DNA of 64,000 bases from Bacteroidales bacterium (GCA_017399865.1 JAFQAT010000012.1:1-64000), one strand, 5' to 3'; positions 7,333 through 16,718 are shown, counted from the stretch's first letter. Notes: generated from the letters alone by a model not told the origin. Translations and numbers: made by a program.

Positions 7333-8694
7333 TTACTTCTGCTTAAGCCACTTCCAAAGATCCTTGAACGTCGTCTTCTTACCAAACATAAGGATACCTA
7401 TCTTATAGATCTTCGCCGAAGCCCATCCGCATGCCACGAAGGTACCCACCAGAAGCGCTATCGACAGAACAAGTTCCCATGCAGGGACACCGAACGGAAT
7501 ACGCGCCAGCATCACGATAGGCGATGTGAAAGGAATCATCGATCCCCACCATACCACTGCGCTGTCCGGCGCATTGAACGCATAGAGAGCTATAAAGAAT
7601 GCCAGCATCAGAGGAATGGTCACCGGAAGCTGCAGCTGATTGGTATCTGCCTCGTTCTCGACAGCAGAGCCGATTGCCGCGAAGAACGATGCATAAAGAA
7701 GATATCCGAGAGCAAAGTAAATAACGAAGGCAAGAATCATCTGTCCCCAGTTGATATTGCCCAATGTGCTCAGGACTGCTCCCATACCGCTTTCATCAGC
7801 CATCACCTCAGTCATCTCCTGCACGTCCACACCACCCATCTGTGCGGTCATCTCCATCATCTGTTCGGTCTGTGCCGGATCGCCCATAAGTGAATCAAAA
7901 CCAACGAAGGCCGAGAATCCGGCAACAAGTACAAGAGTAAGGACAATCCAAAGGAAGAACTGAGTCAGGGCGACACACGCTACACCGATGATCTTTCCGA
8001 ACATCAGTTCGGTAGCCTTGACGGACGATACGAGAACCTCAACTACCCTGCTCGCCTTCTCCTCGATCACACTCTGCATCACCATACCGGAGAACATCGC
8101 GATGAACATGTATATGATGATTGCAAGAACCATGGATATGATCATATAGACTTCCGAAGAAGTTATCTTCTCCTCGCCAGACTCATCGAGAGTATAGGTC
8201 GAAACAGACACATCAGCCTGGACATCATTCATGATCTGCTTCAGATCACCCATGTCATAAAGGGAAATCCTGTAGTCCTCGACCGCTTCCTCCGCCTTCG
8301 AACCGATCCTCTCCTTCAGCTCGACGCTCAAAGGCTTGTTCGAATACGAAACGACAGAAACTGTCCTTGCAACGCTGTCCAGAGGCGAAACCACCACGAG
8401 TGCATCAAGACCGAGCTCTTCGAAACGCACCTTCATGGAATCTACCGGTTCTGCAGAATAATCGCTGTATGTAACCGCTTCGCTGTCTTCAAGATAAGGC
8501 ATGACAATCCCTGACTGGTCCACGACAGCGATCTTCTTGCCTTCATCCTTCGCCATGAACATGATCACGCTAGGAAGGATGCACATCGCAGCAAAGAAGA
8601 TAGGGACAAGGAATGTGGTGAGAAGGAACGACTTCTTCTTTACGCGGGTCAGATACTCACGCGACAAAATAATGTTTACATTCTTCATTTTCAT
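7333..8694 (-). CDS. ABC-2 type (NatB-like) exporter permease
   Basis: The 453-residue protein has an N-terminal membrane helix after REYLTRVKKKSF, a large extracytoplasmic domain (about residues 50-180), and then five or six membrane helices. This is the NatB-like ABC-2 permease layout. Its ATPase is encoded three bases upstream. The pair resembles the sodium-export NatAB transporter, although the substrate cannot be read from sequence. A second possible start lies two codons downstream (MKNVN). Confidence 0.85.
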   Translation of the reverse strand: MKMKNVNIILSREYLTRVKKKSFLLTTFLVPIFFAAMCILPSVIMFMAKDEGKKIAVVDQSGIVMPYLEDSEAVTYSDYSAEPVDSMKVRFEELGLDALVVVSPLDSVARTVSVVSYSNKPLSVELKERIGSKAEEAVEDYRISLYDMGDLKQIMNDVQADVSVSTYTLDESGEEKITSSEVYMIISMVLAIIIYMFIAMFSGMVMQSVIEEKASRVVEVLVSSVKATELMFGKIIGVACVALTQFFLWIVLTLVLVAGFSAFVGFDSLMGDPAQTEQMMEMTAQMGGVDVQEMTEVMADESGMGAVLSTLGNINWGQMILAFVIYFALGYLLYASFFAAIGSAVENEADTNQLQLPVTIPLMLAFFIALYAFNAPDSAVVWWGSMIPFTSPIVMLARIPFGVPAWELVLSIALLVGTFVACGWASAKIYKIGILMFGKKTTFKDLWKWLKQK

Positions 8695-8697
8695 GGC

Positions 8698-9612
8698 TTA
8701 TTCCTCCCCTGTTACAAGTTTAATGAATATGTCATTCATCCTAGGAACAAGTTCCTTGAATGAATTAACCGCAAGCCCCAGAGCCATGACAGCCTTAAGG
8801 GCCGTGTTGCTGTCTGTGCCCTTTTCAAGGGCAAGGACAGCCGTATGACGGCCGGCATCGTCCTTGTCCGAAAGCACCCTGAACACTCCGGGCTCGGAAG
8901 TCACCGCCATTCGGTCCGTATATACAAGCTCTACATTGTTATTTCCATACTTGTGACGTATTTCGTCCACACCACCGGTGATGACTACATGGGACTTGTT
9001 GATAAGAGCGATATTGTCGCAGAGTTCCTCCACCGACTCCATGTTATGGGTCGAAAGGATTATTGTAGCCCCTTCGTCCTTGAGCCTGAGGATCTCATCG
9101 CGGATCAGCTGCGCATTCACAGGGTCAAAACCTGAAAAAGGCTCATCCAGGATAAGCAGAGACGGCTTATGCACGACTGTAGTGATGAACTGAACCTTCT
9201 GGGCCATGCCTTTCGAGAGTTCCTCCACCTTCTTGTTCCACCAGCTTTCGATGCCGAACTTCACGAACCACTTCTTAAGTTCCCTGACAGCTTCCCTTGA
9301 AGACATACCCTTGAGCTGGGCGAAATACATAGCCTGGTCACCTACCTTCATCTTGCGGTAAAGTCCCCTCTCCTCCGGCAGATAGCCGATCCTCTCCACA
9401 TCATCCTGGGTTATAGGACGGCCGTCAAAAAAAACTGATCCCGAATTAGGAATGGTTATACGGTTTATTATACGTATAAGCGTGGTCTTTCCGGCGCCGT
9501 TAGGACCAAGAAGACCGAAGATCTTTCCTTTCGGGATATCTACCGAAACATGATCAAGAGCCACTTTCTCTCCAAAGCTCTTGCATACATCTTTACATCG
9601 GATCAATTCCAT
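8698..9612 (-). CDS. ABC transporter ATP-binding protein (NatA-like)
   Basis: The 304-residue ATPase has Walker A GPNGAGKTT (36-44), a signature motif LSKGM (132-136, in place of LSGGQ), Walker B LLILDEP (152-158), a D-loop GFDP and the switch histidine in LSTHN. The extra C-terminal segment of about 80 residues matches the domain (DUF4162 type) often found on NatA-like exporters. It partners the permease downstream, and follows holA by 12 bases. Confidence 0.9.
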   Translation of the reverse strand: MELIRCKDVCKSFGEKVALDHVSVDIPKGKIFGLLGPNGAGKTTLIRIINRITIPNSGSVFFDGRPITQDDVERIGYLPEERGLYRKMKVGDQAMYFAQLKGMSSREAVRELKKWFVKFGIESWWNKKVEELSKGMAQKVQFITTVVHKPSLLILDEPFSGFDPVNAQLIRDEILRLKDEGATIILSTHNMESVEELCDNIALINKSHVVITGGVDEIRHKYGNNNVELVYTDRMAVTSEPGVFRVLSDKDDAGRHTAVLALEKGTDSNTALKAVMALGLAVNSFKELVPRMNDIFIKLVTGEE

Positions 9613-9624
9613 GATAACATATAT

Positions 9625-10665
9625 TTAAACATTCAATATTCTTGCTGTAAGCTCTACCATAAGCTCTGCAGGCGTCGCCTCCCCCGAATCGCCACCCTTT
9701 CCCTTATAGTCATACTCCCTCAGAAGGGATATAACTGTCATGCATTTAGGCAGAGGATAATTGCGTACTGCCGTGTCATACTCCGAAAAGAAATACGGAT
9801 TGACACCGAGTACCTTGGACTTCTGCTCTCCGGTAGGACGGTTTGTCTTCATGAGAAGGGCACCATACTTCAGGATCCTGTTGAAATGCGTGAACAAAGC
9901 ACTGACTGCCATAGGCATGGCGAACTTTGCCGATGACCCGAGATACGCCGCTATACGCAGAGCCTTCGCGGAGTTCTTCATCGAGAGTTCCTTCGTAAGC
10001 TCGAATATGCTGAACTGACGGCTGATGCCGACATTCTTTTCTATATCCGCCGCTGACACTTCAGTAACTCCTTCCAGCAGGTTCTTGAGCATCTTTTCCG
10101 TCTCGATGGCTATCTTGTTCATATCCGTACCGGCATGCTCGGCAAGCAGCGCAGCTGCATCTGGGGCAATATTCAGGCCTTTGGTACGATAGAACATGGA
10201 TATCCACTTCGGCATCTCAAAATCTCTCAACGTCTGGGAATCAACAACGACTCCCATCTTTGAAACAGTCTTGTATAGGGATTTTCTCTTGTCTGCAGAC
10301 GCACCGTGCATTGCGATGACAAGCACAGTTGATTCCAACGGGTTCTGGCAATATATAGCCAGTTCTTCCAAAGACTTCATCATCTGTGCTTCCTTCACAA
10401 CAACCAGCTGCCTTTCGGCAAACATCGGATAACGGCGCGCAGCCGTTATGACAGCGTCAGCATCGACATCGGCTCCGTAACATACGGTCTGATTGAAATC
10501 CCTTTCACTCTCGTCCAGACAATGCTCCAGCACGGCATCACATACCATATCCACATAATACGGTTCATCTCCCATAAGAAGATAAACCGGACTGAAGACG
10601 CCGTTCCTGACGTCCTGGACTATCTGTCTGCACAGAGTGTCTGTTTCCACGAATCCTTTTGCCAT
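9625..10665 (-). CDS. holA: DNA polymerase III subunit delta
   Basis: The 346-residue protein begins with the HolA-type segment VYLLMGDEPYYVD (degenerate P-loop), followed by TAARRYPMFAERQLVVVKEA and the helical C-terminal collar domain (KNVGISRQFSIFELTKEL). HolA is the clamp-loader wrench that opens the beta clamp. The -7 box TAACTTTG (10673-10680, minus) ends only 7 bases before the start codon, so the mRNA may be nearly leaderless. Confidence 0.88.
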   Translation of the reverse strand: MAKGFVETDTLCRQIVQDVRNGVFSPVYLLMGDEPYYVDMVCDAVLEHCLDESERDFNQTVCYGADVDADAVITAARRYPMFAERQLVVVKEAQMMKSLEELAIYCQNPLESTVLVIAMHGASADKRKSLYKTVSKMGVVVDSQTLRDFEMPKWISMFYRTKGLNIAPDAAALLAEHAGTDMNKIAIETEKMLKNLLEGVTEVSAADIEKNVGISRQFSIFELTKELSMKNSAKALRIAAYLGSSAKFAMPMAVSALFTHFNRILKYGALLMKTNRPTGEQKSKVLGVNPYFFSEYDTAVRNYPLPKCMTVISLLREYDYKGKGGDSGEATPAELMVELTARILNV

Positions 10666-10672
10666 AATCTGA

Positions 10673-10680
10673 CAAAGTTA
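10673..10680 (-). promoter_or_regulatory. -7 box of holA, 7 bases from the start codon
   Basis: TAACTTTG on the minus strand matches TAnnTTTG. Transcription would start about 1-3 bases before the ATG complementary to 10663-10665. Confidence 0.55.
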
Positions 10681-10692
10681 AAAAGAATATGG

Positions 10693-10723
10693 AAAAAAAG
10701 AAAGCGTCCGGTCGGACGCTTTC
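10693..10723 (-). terminator. Terminator of the xerC-hpf transcript
   Basis: GAAAGCGTCCG and CGGACGCTTTC form a perfect 11-bp stem with a 2-base loop, followed on the minus strand by seven T. It separates hpf from holA. Confidence 0.92.
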
Positions 10724-10734
10724 TTCATTTTATC

Positions 10735-11025
10735 CTATTCTGCTCTCTTCTCTTTTTCTTTCACAAGCTTTTCCTTGAGAATGTCTGCGCAGTCGACTAC
10801 TGCGTCTTCGAAGGTCTTAGCATTCTTCTCGACCACGATCGTACGGCCTGGAATCGCAACCACAACCTTTACATTCTTGTTTTCGTGGTCTGGAAGTAAT
10901 GAAAGTGCCACATCTACTCCTGTTACTGCATCATAGAACTTCTCGATTCTTGAGAATTTCTTCTCGATAAAGTCCAACAGTTTCTGATCTGCATTGAACT
11001 TGATGCTCTGAACTCTAATCTCCAT
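10735..11025 (-). CDS. hpf: Ribosome hibernation promoting factor (HPF/RaiA family)
   Basis: The 96-residue protein starting MEIRVQSIKFNADQKL is a short HPF: one beta-alpha-beta-beta-beta-alpha domain with the conserved FIEKKFSRIEKFYD and FEDAVVDCADILKEKL segments. It binds the small ribosomal subunit during stress or stationary phase. I chose the start at 11025 rather than 11064 because the family begins there. The start overlaps the upstream recombinase gene by 11 bases, the usual Bacteroidota arrangement, and a strong terminator follows. Confidence 0.9.
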   Translation of the reverse strand: MEIRVQSIKFNADQKLLDFIEKKFSRIEKFYDAVTGVDVALSLLPDHENKNVKVVVAIPGRTIVVEKNAKTFEDAVVDCADILKEKLVKEKEKRAE

Positions 11026-12007
11026 GTTTACCTCCGTTTTTAGCCCTTGGATGGGCGCGTTCATAAATATCTTTAAGCCGGGCGATGCTGCTGTGGGTGT
11101 AGACCTGCGTCGCAGCCAGGGAAGAATGGCCCAGAAGTTCCTTGATGGAATTCAGGTCAGCGCTTCCGTTCATAAGTTCCGTTGCAAGCGAGTGTCGCAG
11201 GACATGCGGGGACTTCTGCCCCCTTATGCTGCCGACACTGCCTAAAGCGGACTTTACTACCCTGTCCACATACTTGGGATACAAAGGCGAACCCGAATAT
11301 GTGACGAAGAGCGGCTCTGTCAAAGATCTTTTCCTTCCGCACATCACCTCAACTGCTTTCAAATATAATAAAAATTCTTCAGACAATGACTCTACGAGAG
11401 GAATTTCTCGCATTTTATCGCCCTTTCCATGAACTTTTACAACTTTTCGACCAAAATCCACGTCTCCGACACACATTCCGATAAGTTCCGAGCGTCGCAC
11501 GCCCAGGGAATACAGGGCTGATATCACCACCCTTTCGACGATGCGGGAATATGCATCCTTTCCGCTTTTCGTATTCCACTCAGCAAGGAAACCTTCAAAC
11601 TCTTTTTCCTCAAAAACATGATTGGTGAATCTGAAATACTCTTCCATCGCTTCAGCGCGATAAAACTTCGGAAGTCGCTTTTCATTCTTGGGTTTCGTGA
11701 CCAGCCTGACAGGATTGGACTTGAGGAATCCCCTCTTCATCAGATAGCGGCAGAAGCCGCTCAATGATGAAAGGTGAAGATTCACGGTGCGGGCCGACAT
11801 CATCCTTTCATCCATCATATGAACCATATATTCCCTTATTTCGGAGACATTCACAGCCTCGGCAAATCCTTTGTCGGATGTGACCGGACTCTGCCTCGAA
11901 ACATAGACAAGATAATCATTAAGGACTTTTTCATAAATAGAAGCAGTCCTTTCGGAATATCTTCGGACATCCCTTACATAATCAATATAGTCATCTATAA
12001 TATCCAT
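11015..12007 (-). CDS. xerC: XerC-like tyrosine recombinase
   Basis: The 330-residue protein has an N-terminal SAM-like core-binding domain and a C-terminal catalytic domain with all tyrosine-recombinase residues: Arg171 (LGVRRSEL), Lys195 (HGKGDK), His268 and Arg271 (HVLRH), His294 (LGHSS) and Tyr303 (QVYTH). Coupling to hpf and a tRNA-processing gene, and no nearby integrase cargo or attachment repeats, point to the housekeeping Xer chromosome-dimer resolution recombinase rather than a mobile-element integrase. Confidence 0.85.
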   Translation of the reverse strand: MDIIDDYIDYVRDVRRYSERTASIYEKVLNDYLVYVSRQSPVTSDKGFAEAVNVSEIREYMVHMMDERMMSARTVNLHLSSLSGFCRYLMKRGFLKSNPVRLVTKPKNEKRLPKFYRAEAMEEYFRFTNHVFEEKEFEGFLAEWNTKSGKDAYSRIVERVVISALYSLGVRRSELIGMCVGDVDFGRKVVKVHGKGDKMREIPLVESLSEEFLLYLKAVEVMCGRKRSLTEPLFVTYSGSPLYPKYVDRVVKSALGSVGSIRGQKSPHVLRHSLATELMNGSADLNSIKELLGHSSLAATQVYTHSSIARLKDIYERAHPRAKNGGKHGD

Positions 12008-12010
12008 TGT

Positions 12011-13522
12011 CTATCTGACCGGGAAAAGTCCGATTTCAGCCGCCTTAGCACGCATGAGGGCATCGGCAGCTTCGAAAGTGTTCTCTATCTCTCCGTCAAG
12101 GATAGCGTTCTTCACATGTTCCTTGAGAAGTCCGATGGTATTGCATGGCTCGATGCCGAATAGTTCCATCACATAATCTCCGGTGATAGGGTTCTTGAAG
12201 TTACGGATAGCATCCTTGGCTTCAACCTCTACCAGCTTTGCCTTCACCAGTTCGAAATTAGCATGCAGACGGGCGACCTTACGCGGATTCTTCGACGTGA
12301 TGTCCGCATTGCAAAGGACCATCAGGTCGTCGATATCGTTTCCGGCATCAAACAACAGGCGTCTGACGGCAGAATCAGTAACCTCGTCTGTAACAAGCGC
12401 GATCGGACGAAGATGCAGGTTCACAAGCTTCTGCACATATTTCATCTTCTCGTTCAGCGGCATCTTCATGCTCTGGAAGATCTTCGGTATCCATCGTGCA
12501 CCGACGACTTCATGTCCATGGAAGGTCCAGCCGAGCGCAGGATCATATTTCTTCGTCGCAGGCTTGGCGATATCATGCAGAAGTGCAGCCCATCGCAGCC
12601 AGACATTAGGTTCCGTACGTACCTTTTCGATTTCAACGCCGTCCTCGAACACATAATCCTTCAGCCTTCCTTCCGCTATAGCTTCCATCTCCAGAGACGC
12701 GACATTGTCAAGGACTTCGAGGGTGTGGGAGAAATTCTCCTTATGGCCCTTGCCTTCTACCGTCTCTACTCCCTTAAGCTTTACAAGCTGCGGAAGTATG
12801 TAGTCCAGAAGGCCGGTCTCGTCCAGGAGCCTGAATCCGATGGACGGCTTCGGAGTCACAAGAATCTTGTTCAGTTCCTCCACAATCCTTTCCTTCGACA
12901 GTATTTCCATCCTTCCCCTGTTTCTTCTAATGGAATCAAGGGATTCAGGCACAATGCTGAAGGCAAGGTCGTCAGTTGAGAGCTTGGTCGCGAATCTGAC
13001 TGCACGGACCATCCTCAAAGGATCATCGCTGTATGTAGTATCAGGATCCAGAGGAGTACGGATGATGCCAGAAGCGAGGTCACGGATACCGCCGAAAGGA
13101 TCCACCAGGGCACCGAAGTCTTCCTTCTGAAGACTGAATGCCATGGCATTGATGGTAAAGTCTCTCCTCAGCTGGTCATCTTCAAGAGTTCCGTCCTCGA
13201 CAATAGGCTTGCGGGAGTCGCGGCGGTATGATTCCTTCCTCGCCCCTACGAATTCAACTTCGATACCGCGGTAGCGGAGCATGGCCGTACCGAAATTGCG
13301 GAAAACGGACACATTGCTGCGGACCTTTGCGCCGACAGCCTCGGCAAGGGCGATTCCGCTTCCCTCCACTACGATGTCGATATCCTTGCTGGGACGTCCC
13401 AGAAAGCAGTCGCGGACGTATCCGCCTATTACAAATGCACGGACACCGAGTTCCGCTGCAGTCTCTGATACGATCGAGAATATCTTATGGTCAAGAAAAC
13501 CTTGGGTTATTGTTGCTGACAT
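12011..13522 (-). CDS. tRNA nucleotidyltransferase / poly(A) polymerase family protein with HD domain
   Basis: The 503-residue protein has the class II nucleotidyltransferase head, FVIGGYVRDCFLG (30-42) and the metal-binding Asp47/Asp49 pair, followed by RRDFTINAMAF and DDPLRMVRAVRF, the RNA-binding segments of CCA-adding enzymes. A C-terminal HD domain follows (LLHDIAKPATK). This is the single CCA-type enzyme expected in Bacteroidota, which adds or repairs the tRNA 3' CCA end. The gene precedes xerC by 3 bases, and its start overlaps the HsdR-N gene by 16. Confidence 0.88.
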   Translation of the reverse strand: MSATITQGFLDHKIFSIVSETAAELGVRAFVIGGYVRDCFLGRPSKDIDIVVEGSGIALAEAVGAKVRSNVSVFRNFGTAMLRYRGIEVEFVGARKESYRRDSRKPIVEDGTLEDDQLRRDFTINAMAFSLQKEDFGALVDPFGGIRDLASGIIRTPLDPDTTYSDDPLRMVRAVRFATKLSTDDLAFSIVPESLDSIRRNRGRMEILSKERIVEELNKILVTPKPSIGFRLLDETGLLDYILPQLVKLKGVETVEGKGHKENFSHTLEVLDNVASLEMEAIAEGRLKDYVFEDGVEIEKVRTEPNVWLRWAALLHDIAKPATKKYDPALGWTFHGHEVVGARWIPKIFQSMKMPLNEKMKYVQKLVNLHLRPIALVTDEVTDSAVRRLLFDAGNDIDDLMVLCNADITSKNPRKVARLHANFELVKAKLVEVEAKDAIRNFKNPITGDYVMELFGIEPCNTIGLLKEHVKNAILDGEIENTFEAADALMRAKAAEIGLFPVR

Positions 13523-13923
13523 ATCATTTCGTTATATGAAGGGACCTTTCCGATGAAGGAATACTGTGTCTTACCGTCCTTTTCCTCCTTCCTGCATGCA
13601 AAGGTCTGCCTGCCGTTGGTAATCACAATATATGCCACATTCAGGACCATGTTGTACCTTACGGCCTGGTCAAGCACGTCCGAATCCAACTCCACCTCAG
13701 GCCGCTTGCATTCAACGACCATCAGCGGCTTCGCCTGACGGTCGTAAACCAGAATATCGGCGCGGAACTGCTTTCCGCCCAGCTTGAATCCCGCCTCGCT
13801 CATCATCATATGGACAGGAACTCCCAGCTTTTCGGAAAGGACACCGATGCACCATTGCCTGACTCTTTCTTCCGGAGTAAGGGCAACATGCTTCTTCCTG
13901 AGCGGGTCCCAAATTGTCGGCAT
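13507..13923 (-). CDS. Lone HsdR N-terminal (PD-(D/E)xK nuclease-fold) domain protein
   Basis: The protein (138 residues from MPTIWDPLRKKHVALT) matches the HSDR_N_2-type domain: RADILVYDR followed by MVVECKRP gives the D...ExK signature of the restriction endonuclease fold. There is no helicase domain and no HsdM or HsdS gene nearby, so this is not a type I restriction system. Short stand-alone versions are common in Bacteroidota with unknown role. Longer starts exist at 13932 and 13938, but the -7 box at 13940-13947 makes 13923 or a near-leaderless 13932 more likely. Confidence 0.78.
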   Translation of the reverse strand: MPTIWDPLRKKHVALTPEERVRQWCIGVLSEKLGVPVHMMMSEAGFKLGGKQFRADILVYDRQAKPLMVVECKRPEVELDSDVLDQAVRYNMVLNVAYIVITNGRQTFACRKEEKDGKTQYSFIGKVPSYNEMICQQQ

Positions 13924-13939
13924 ATTGTTCATAAACATG

Positions 13940-13947
13940 CAAATATA
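13940..13947 (-). promoter_or_regulatory. -7 box of the HsdR-N / CCA / xerC / hpf operon
   Basis: TATATTTG on the minus strand. It faces the opposite -7 box at 13962-13969, forming a compact divergent promoter. Confidence 0.6.
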
Positions 13948-13961
13948 GTCAAAAAAAATGT

Positions 13962-13969
13962 TAGATTTG
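13962..13969 (+). promoter_or_regulatory. -7 box of the rluA-hydrolase-GT4 transcript
   Basis: TAGATTTG matches TAnnTTTG and lies 19 bases before the ATG at 13989. No good -33 element is seen. Confidence 0.6.
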
Positions 13970-13988
13970 CAGAAATAAGGACTTAGAA

Positions 13989-14699
13989 ATGCGCAACGGG
14001 AAAGGATACAGGAGAAGCGATCTGCTGGAGATAGTTTATGAGGACGATTCTCTGATTGTCGTCGACAAGCCAAGCGGCATGCTGACCATGTCAGCGGGGC
14101 GTGAAGGGCAGGTCACAGCCTACTCCATGCTTCAGGATTATTACACGGAAGGAAGGATATTCATCGTCCACCGTCTGGACCGAGACACGTCTGGACTGAT
14201 CGTATTCGCAAAGGACGAGGACACAAAAAGAGCCCTGCAGGACAATTGGGATGAAGCCGTGAAGGAGAGACGGTATTTCGCCATTCTCGAGGGCCATATC
14301 GAAGACGAGGAAGGATGGATAGAGACATGGACGTACGAACATCCGAAATCTCTGAAGGTCCACTGCTATGCCCTTAGGGAAAACGACGACAGGAACAAGC
14401 CTCCTCGCAAAGACTGGAAATTCACGGCCAGCCACTGCCGTACGCTTGACCGCTTCGTCAAGGAAGGACACGAATATACCAGTGTCGAATTCAATCTTGA
14501 AACAGGAAGAAAGAACCAGATAAGGGCCCATTCACAATGGATAGGCCACCCGGTAGCCGGAGACAGCAAATACGAAGCGAAGACAAACCCTTTCGGACGT
14601 CTGGCGCTTCACGCCCAAGGACTGTCGTTCATCCATCCATGGACAGGAAAGCTGATGAAGTTCTCGGCAGGCATTCCAAAAGAACTGAGAAAACGCTGA
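13989..14699 (+). CDS. RluA-family pseudouridine synthase
   Basis: The 236-residue protein has the RluA catalytic motif HRLDRDTSG (61-69, catalytic Asp64), the DDSLIVVDKPSGMLT entry motif and the LETGRKNQIRAH segment. No S4 domain is present. It converts a uridine in rRNA or tRNA to pseudouridine; the target cannot be told. It is followed after 13 bases by an alpha/beta hydrolase gene. Confidence 0.88.
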   Translation: MRNGKGYRRSDLLEIVYEDDSLIVVDKPSGMLTMSAGREGQVTAYSMLQDYYTEGRIFIVHRLDRDTSGLIVFAKDEDTKRALQDNWDEAVKERRYFAILEGHIEDEEGWIETWTYEHPKSLKVHCYALRENDDRNKPPRKDWKFTASHCRTLDRFVKEGHEYTSVEFNLETGRKNQIRAHSQWIGHPVAGDSKYEAKTNPFGRLALHAQGLSFIHPWTGKLMKFSAGIPKELRKR

Positions 14700-14712
14700 A
14701 ACCATTTATATC

Positions 14713-15636
14713 ATGAAGGCAACTGAATACAAGATCCGCTCCCATTATGACGAAGTCGACCTTGACGTCCTCGTCTGCACGCCCGAAACAGAAGATCCCA
14801 AGGCTGTCATCCAGCTCGTCCACGGCATGTGCGAATACAAGGAAAGATATGTTCCGTTCATGGAGTTCCTGTGCGACAACGGATATGCATGCATCATCCA
14901 CGACCACAGAGGACACGGAAAATCCGTAAAGGCCCCGGAAGACCTCGGATACTTCTACAGCAGCGGATGGGAAGGAATCGTCGCCGACATATTCGTGGTC
15001 AACGGAATGGCCAAAGGGATGTTCCCTGAAAAGCCGGTATTCCTGTTCGGCCACAGCATGGGCTCTCTGGCCGTACGCTGCTTCGCGAAGAGGTTCGACG
15101 ATCTGATAGACGGACTGGTAGTATGCGGAAGCCCGAGCAAGAACCCGGCGACAGGAGCCGGACTCATGCTGACCCGCCTGATCGGTTCAATCAAAGGCGA
15201 CAGGCATCGCCCGGGTCTGATCCACAAGATGGCTTTCGAGGGATTCAACAAGAAGTTCGAAAGCGAAGGTCCGAACGCCTGGCTTTCAACGGACAAGACA
15301 GTCGTAGACATGTACAATGCCGACCCACTGTGCGGATACATGTTCACGGCAAACGGATTCATCGGACTTTTCAACCTCATGAAGGACTGCTACAGCCTGG
15401 ACAACTGGAAAATATCAGACCCGCAGATGCCGGTCCTGTTCATAGCCGGCACAGACGACCCATGCATAACAAGCTACAAAGACTTCATCCATGCTACAGA
15501 CTGCATGAGGGCTGCCGGATACAGCAACGTCAAGTCTCATGCATATGACGGAATGAGGCACGAAATCCTCAACGAAAGACAGAAGGAGATGGTATGGAAC
15601 GACATGCTGAAGACATTCAACCAATGGATAGGATAA
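14713..15636 (+). CDS. Alpha/beta hydrolase, monoacylglycerol-lipase-like
   Basis: The 307-residue cytoplasmic protein has the serine hydrolase elbow GHSMGS (Ser115), an acid in GTDDP (Asp248 or 249) and His283 in GMRHEI, a full triad. The HGMCEYKERY and DHRGHGKS segments match the Hydrolase_4 (serine aminopeptidase S33/monoglyceride lipase) group. It probably hydrolyses a lipid ester. Its end overlaps the start of the next gene by 13 bases, so the genes are coupled. Confidence 0.85.
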   Translation: MKATEYKIRSHYDEVDLDVLVCTPETEDPKAVIQLVHGMCEYKERYVPFMEFLCDNGYACIIHDHRGHGKSVKAPEDLGYFYSSGWEGIVADIFVVNGMAKGMFPEKPVFLFGHSMGSLAVRCFAKRFDDLIDGLVVCGSPSKNPATGAGLMLTRLIGSIKGDRHRPGLIHKMAFEGFNKKFESEGPNAWLSTDKTVVDMYNADPLCGYMFTANGFIGLFNLMKDCYSLDNWKISDPQMPVLFIAGTDDPCITSYKDFIHATDCMRAAGYSNVKSHAYDGMRHEILNERQKEMVWNDMLKTFNQWIG

Positions 15637-16718
15637 CTATACCGAAAGAAGTATCTGCCAAGGTCATCATGTCGGGTGATTATTATCTCAACAATCATCC
15701 CGGAGGCATTTCTGCCGTCGTCAAGTACTGGAGCGAGCGGTTCGAAGGGCTCAATTACTATCCTGTATTCAAGTCAGGAGGAAAGATAACCAAGGGATGG
15801 TGGTATGTCACATCATATGCCCGCATGGCTTTGAGGATGGCATGGGACAGAAATGTGAAGATAATGCATCTGCACACTGCAGCTGACGGGTCATTCTGGA
15901 GGAATGCAGATCTTGTACGACTCGGACGTTTCTTTGGAAGAAAGGTGATCCTTCATATACACGCCAGCCGCTTCAAGGACTTTTTCAACGAAGCATCCGG
16001 GCTGCAGAAGGAGAAGATTCTCGATACATTGATGTCTGCAGACAGGATAATCGTGCTGTCTCAATCCTGGAAAGAATGGTTCTTATCGATAGGAATAGAG
16101 AGTTCAGCACTGACCGTGCTGCCGAACATCACCCCCGAACCTACTGAAATACCTTCTGCCAGGGTCAGAGACGGAAAGACCCGTTTCCTTTTTCTTGGCG
16201 AGATAGGACAGCGCAAAGGAGTGTTCGACATCATAAGGGCCATTGCATCCCATAAGAATGAGGCAGAAGGAAAGATAGAGCTCAAGATAGGCGGCAACAG
16301 GGATGAAGACAGGCTTATGGAAGCTATCAGGAAAGACGGGCTGGAGAATATAGTTTCATTCGAAGGCTGGGCCAGCGGAGAAAAGAAGCTCAGGATGCTC
16401 AACTGGGCCGATGTATATATACTTCCGTCCTTCAATGAAGGGCTCCCGATAAGCATTCTGGAAGCCATGAGCTACGGATGTCCGATCATATCTACAGAAG
16501 TCGGAGGAATTCCTGAAGTAGTGAACGGGAACGGCACCCTGATAACTCCAGGCAATGCTGAGGAAATCTGGGACGCCATGGCCGGATACATCGGCAATCG
16601 TGATCTGATTGAGAAGGAAGGCCGCATTAGCCTTGAAAACGTCAGACCTTATCTGCCTGACAATGTAATGGGCTGTCTTAAAGAGCTCTACCTGGACCTT
16701 CTGGATGTCAGACGGTAG
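15624..16718 (+). CDS. Glycosyltransferase family 4
   Basis: The 364-residue protein has the GT-B fold: NNHPGGISAVVKYW in the N-terminal domain and FNEGLPISILEAMSYGCPII, the EX7E nucleotide-sugar site, near the C-terminus. It transfers a sugar in surface polysaccharide synthesis. I start at MDRITIPKEV (13-base overlap with the hydrolase); MSGDYYLNN at 15669 is an alternative. The 3' end overlaps the convergent GT2 gene by 31 bases, joining two halves of one polysaccharide locus. Confidence 0.87.
   Translation: MDRITIPKEVSAKVIMSGDYYLNNHPGGISAVVKYWSERFEGLNYYPVFKSGGKITKGWWYVTSYARMALRMAWDRNVKIMHLHTAADGSFWRNADLVRLGRFFGRKVILHIHASRFKDFFNEASGLQKEKILDTLMSADRIIVLSQSWKEWFLSIGIESSALTVLPNITPEPTEIPSARVRDGKTRFLFLGEIGQRKGVFDIIRAIASHKNEAEGKIELKIGGNRDEDRLMEAIRKDGLENIVSFEGWASGEKKLRMLNWADVYILPSFNEGLPISILEAMSYGCPIISTEVGGIPEVVNGNGTLITPGNAEEIWDAMAGYIGNRDLIEKEGRISLENVRPYLPDNVMGCLKELYLDLLDVRR

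Noticed and set aside
11015..12007. XerC-like recombinase as an integrase of a mobile element
   Set aside because: It is overlapped by hpf and close to a CCA-type gene, with no attachment repeats or cargo. This is the usual housekeeping arrangement.
13507..13923. Type I restriction system
   Set aside because: Only the N-terminal domain is present. No HsdM, HsdS or helicase gene lies in the window.
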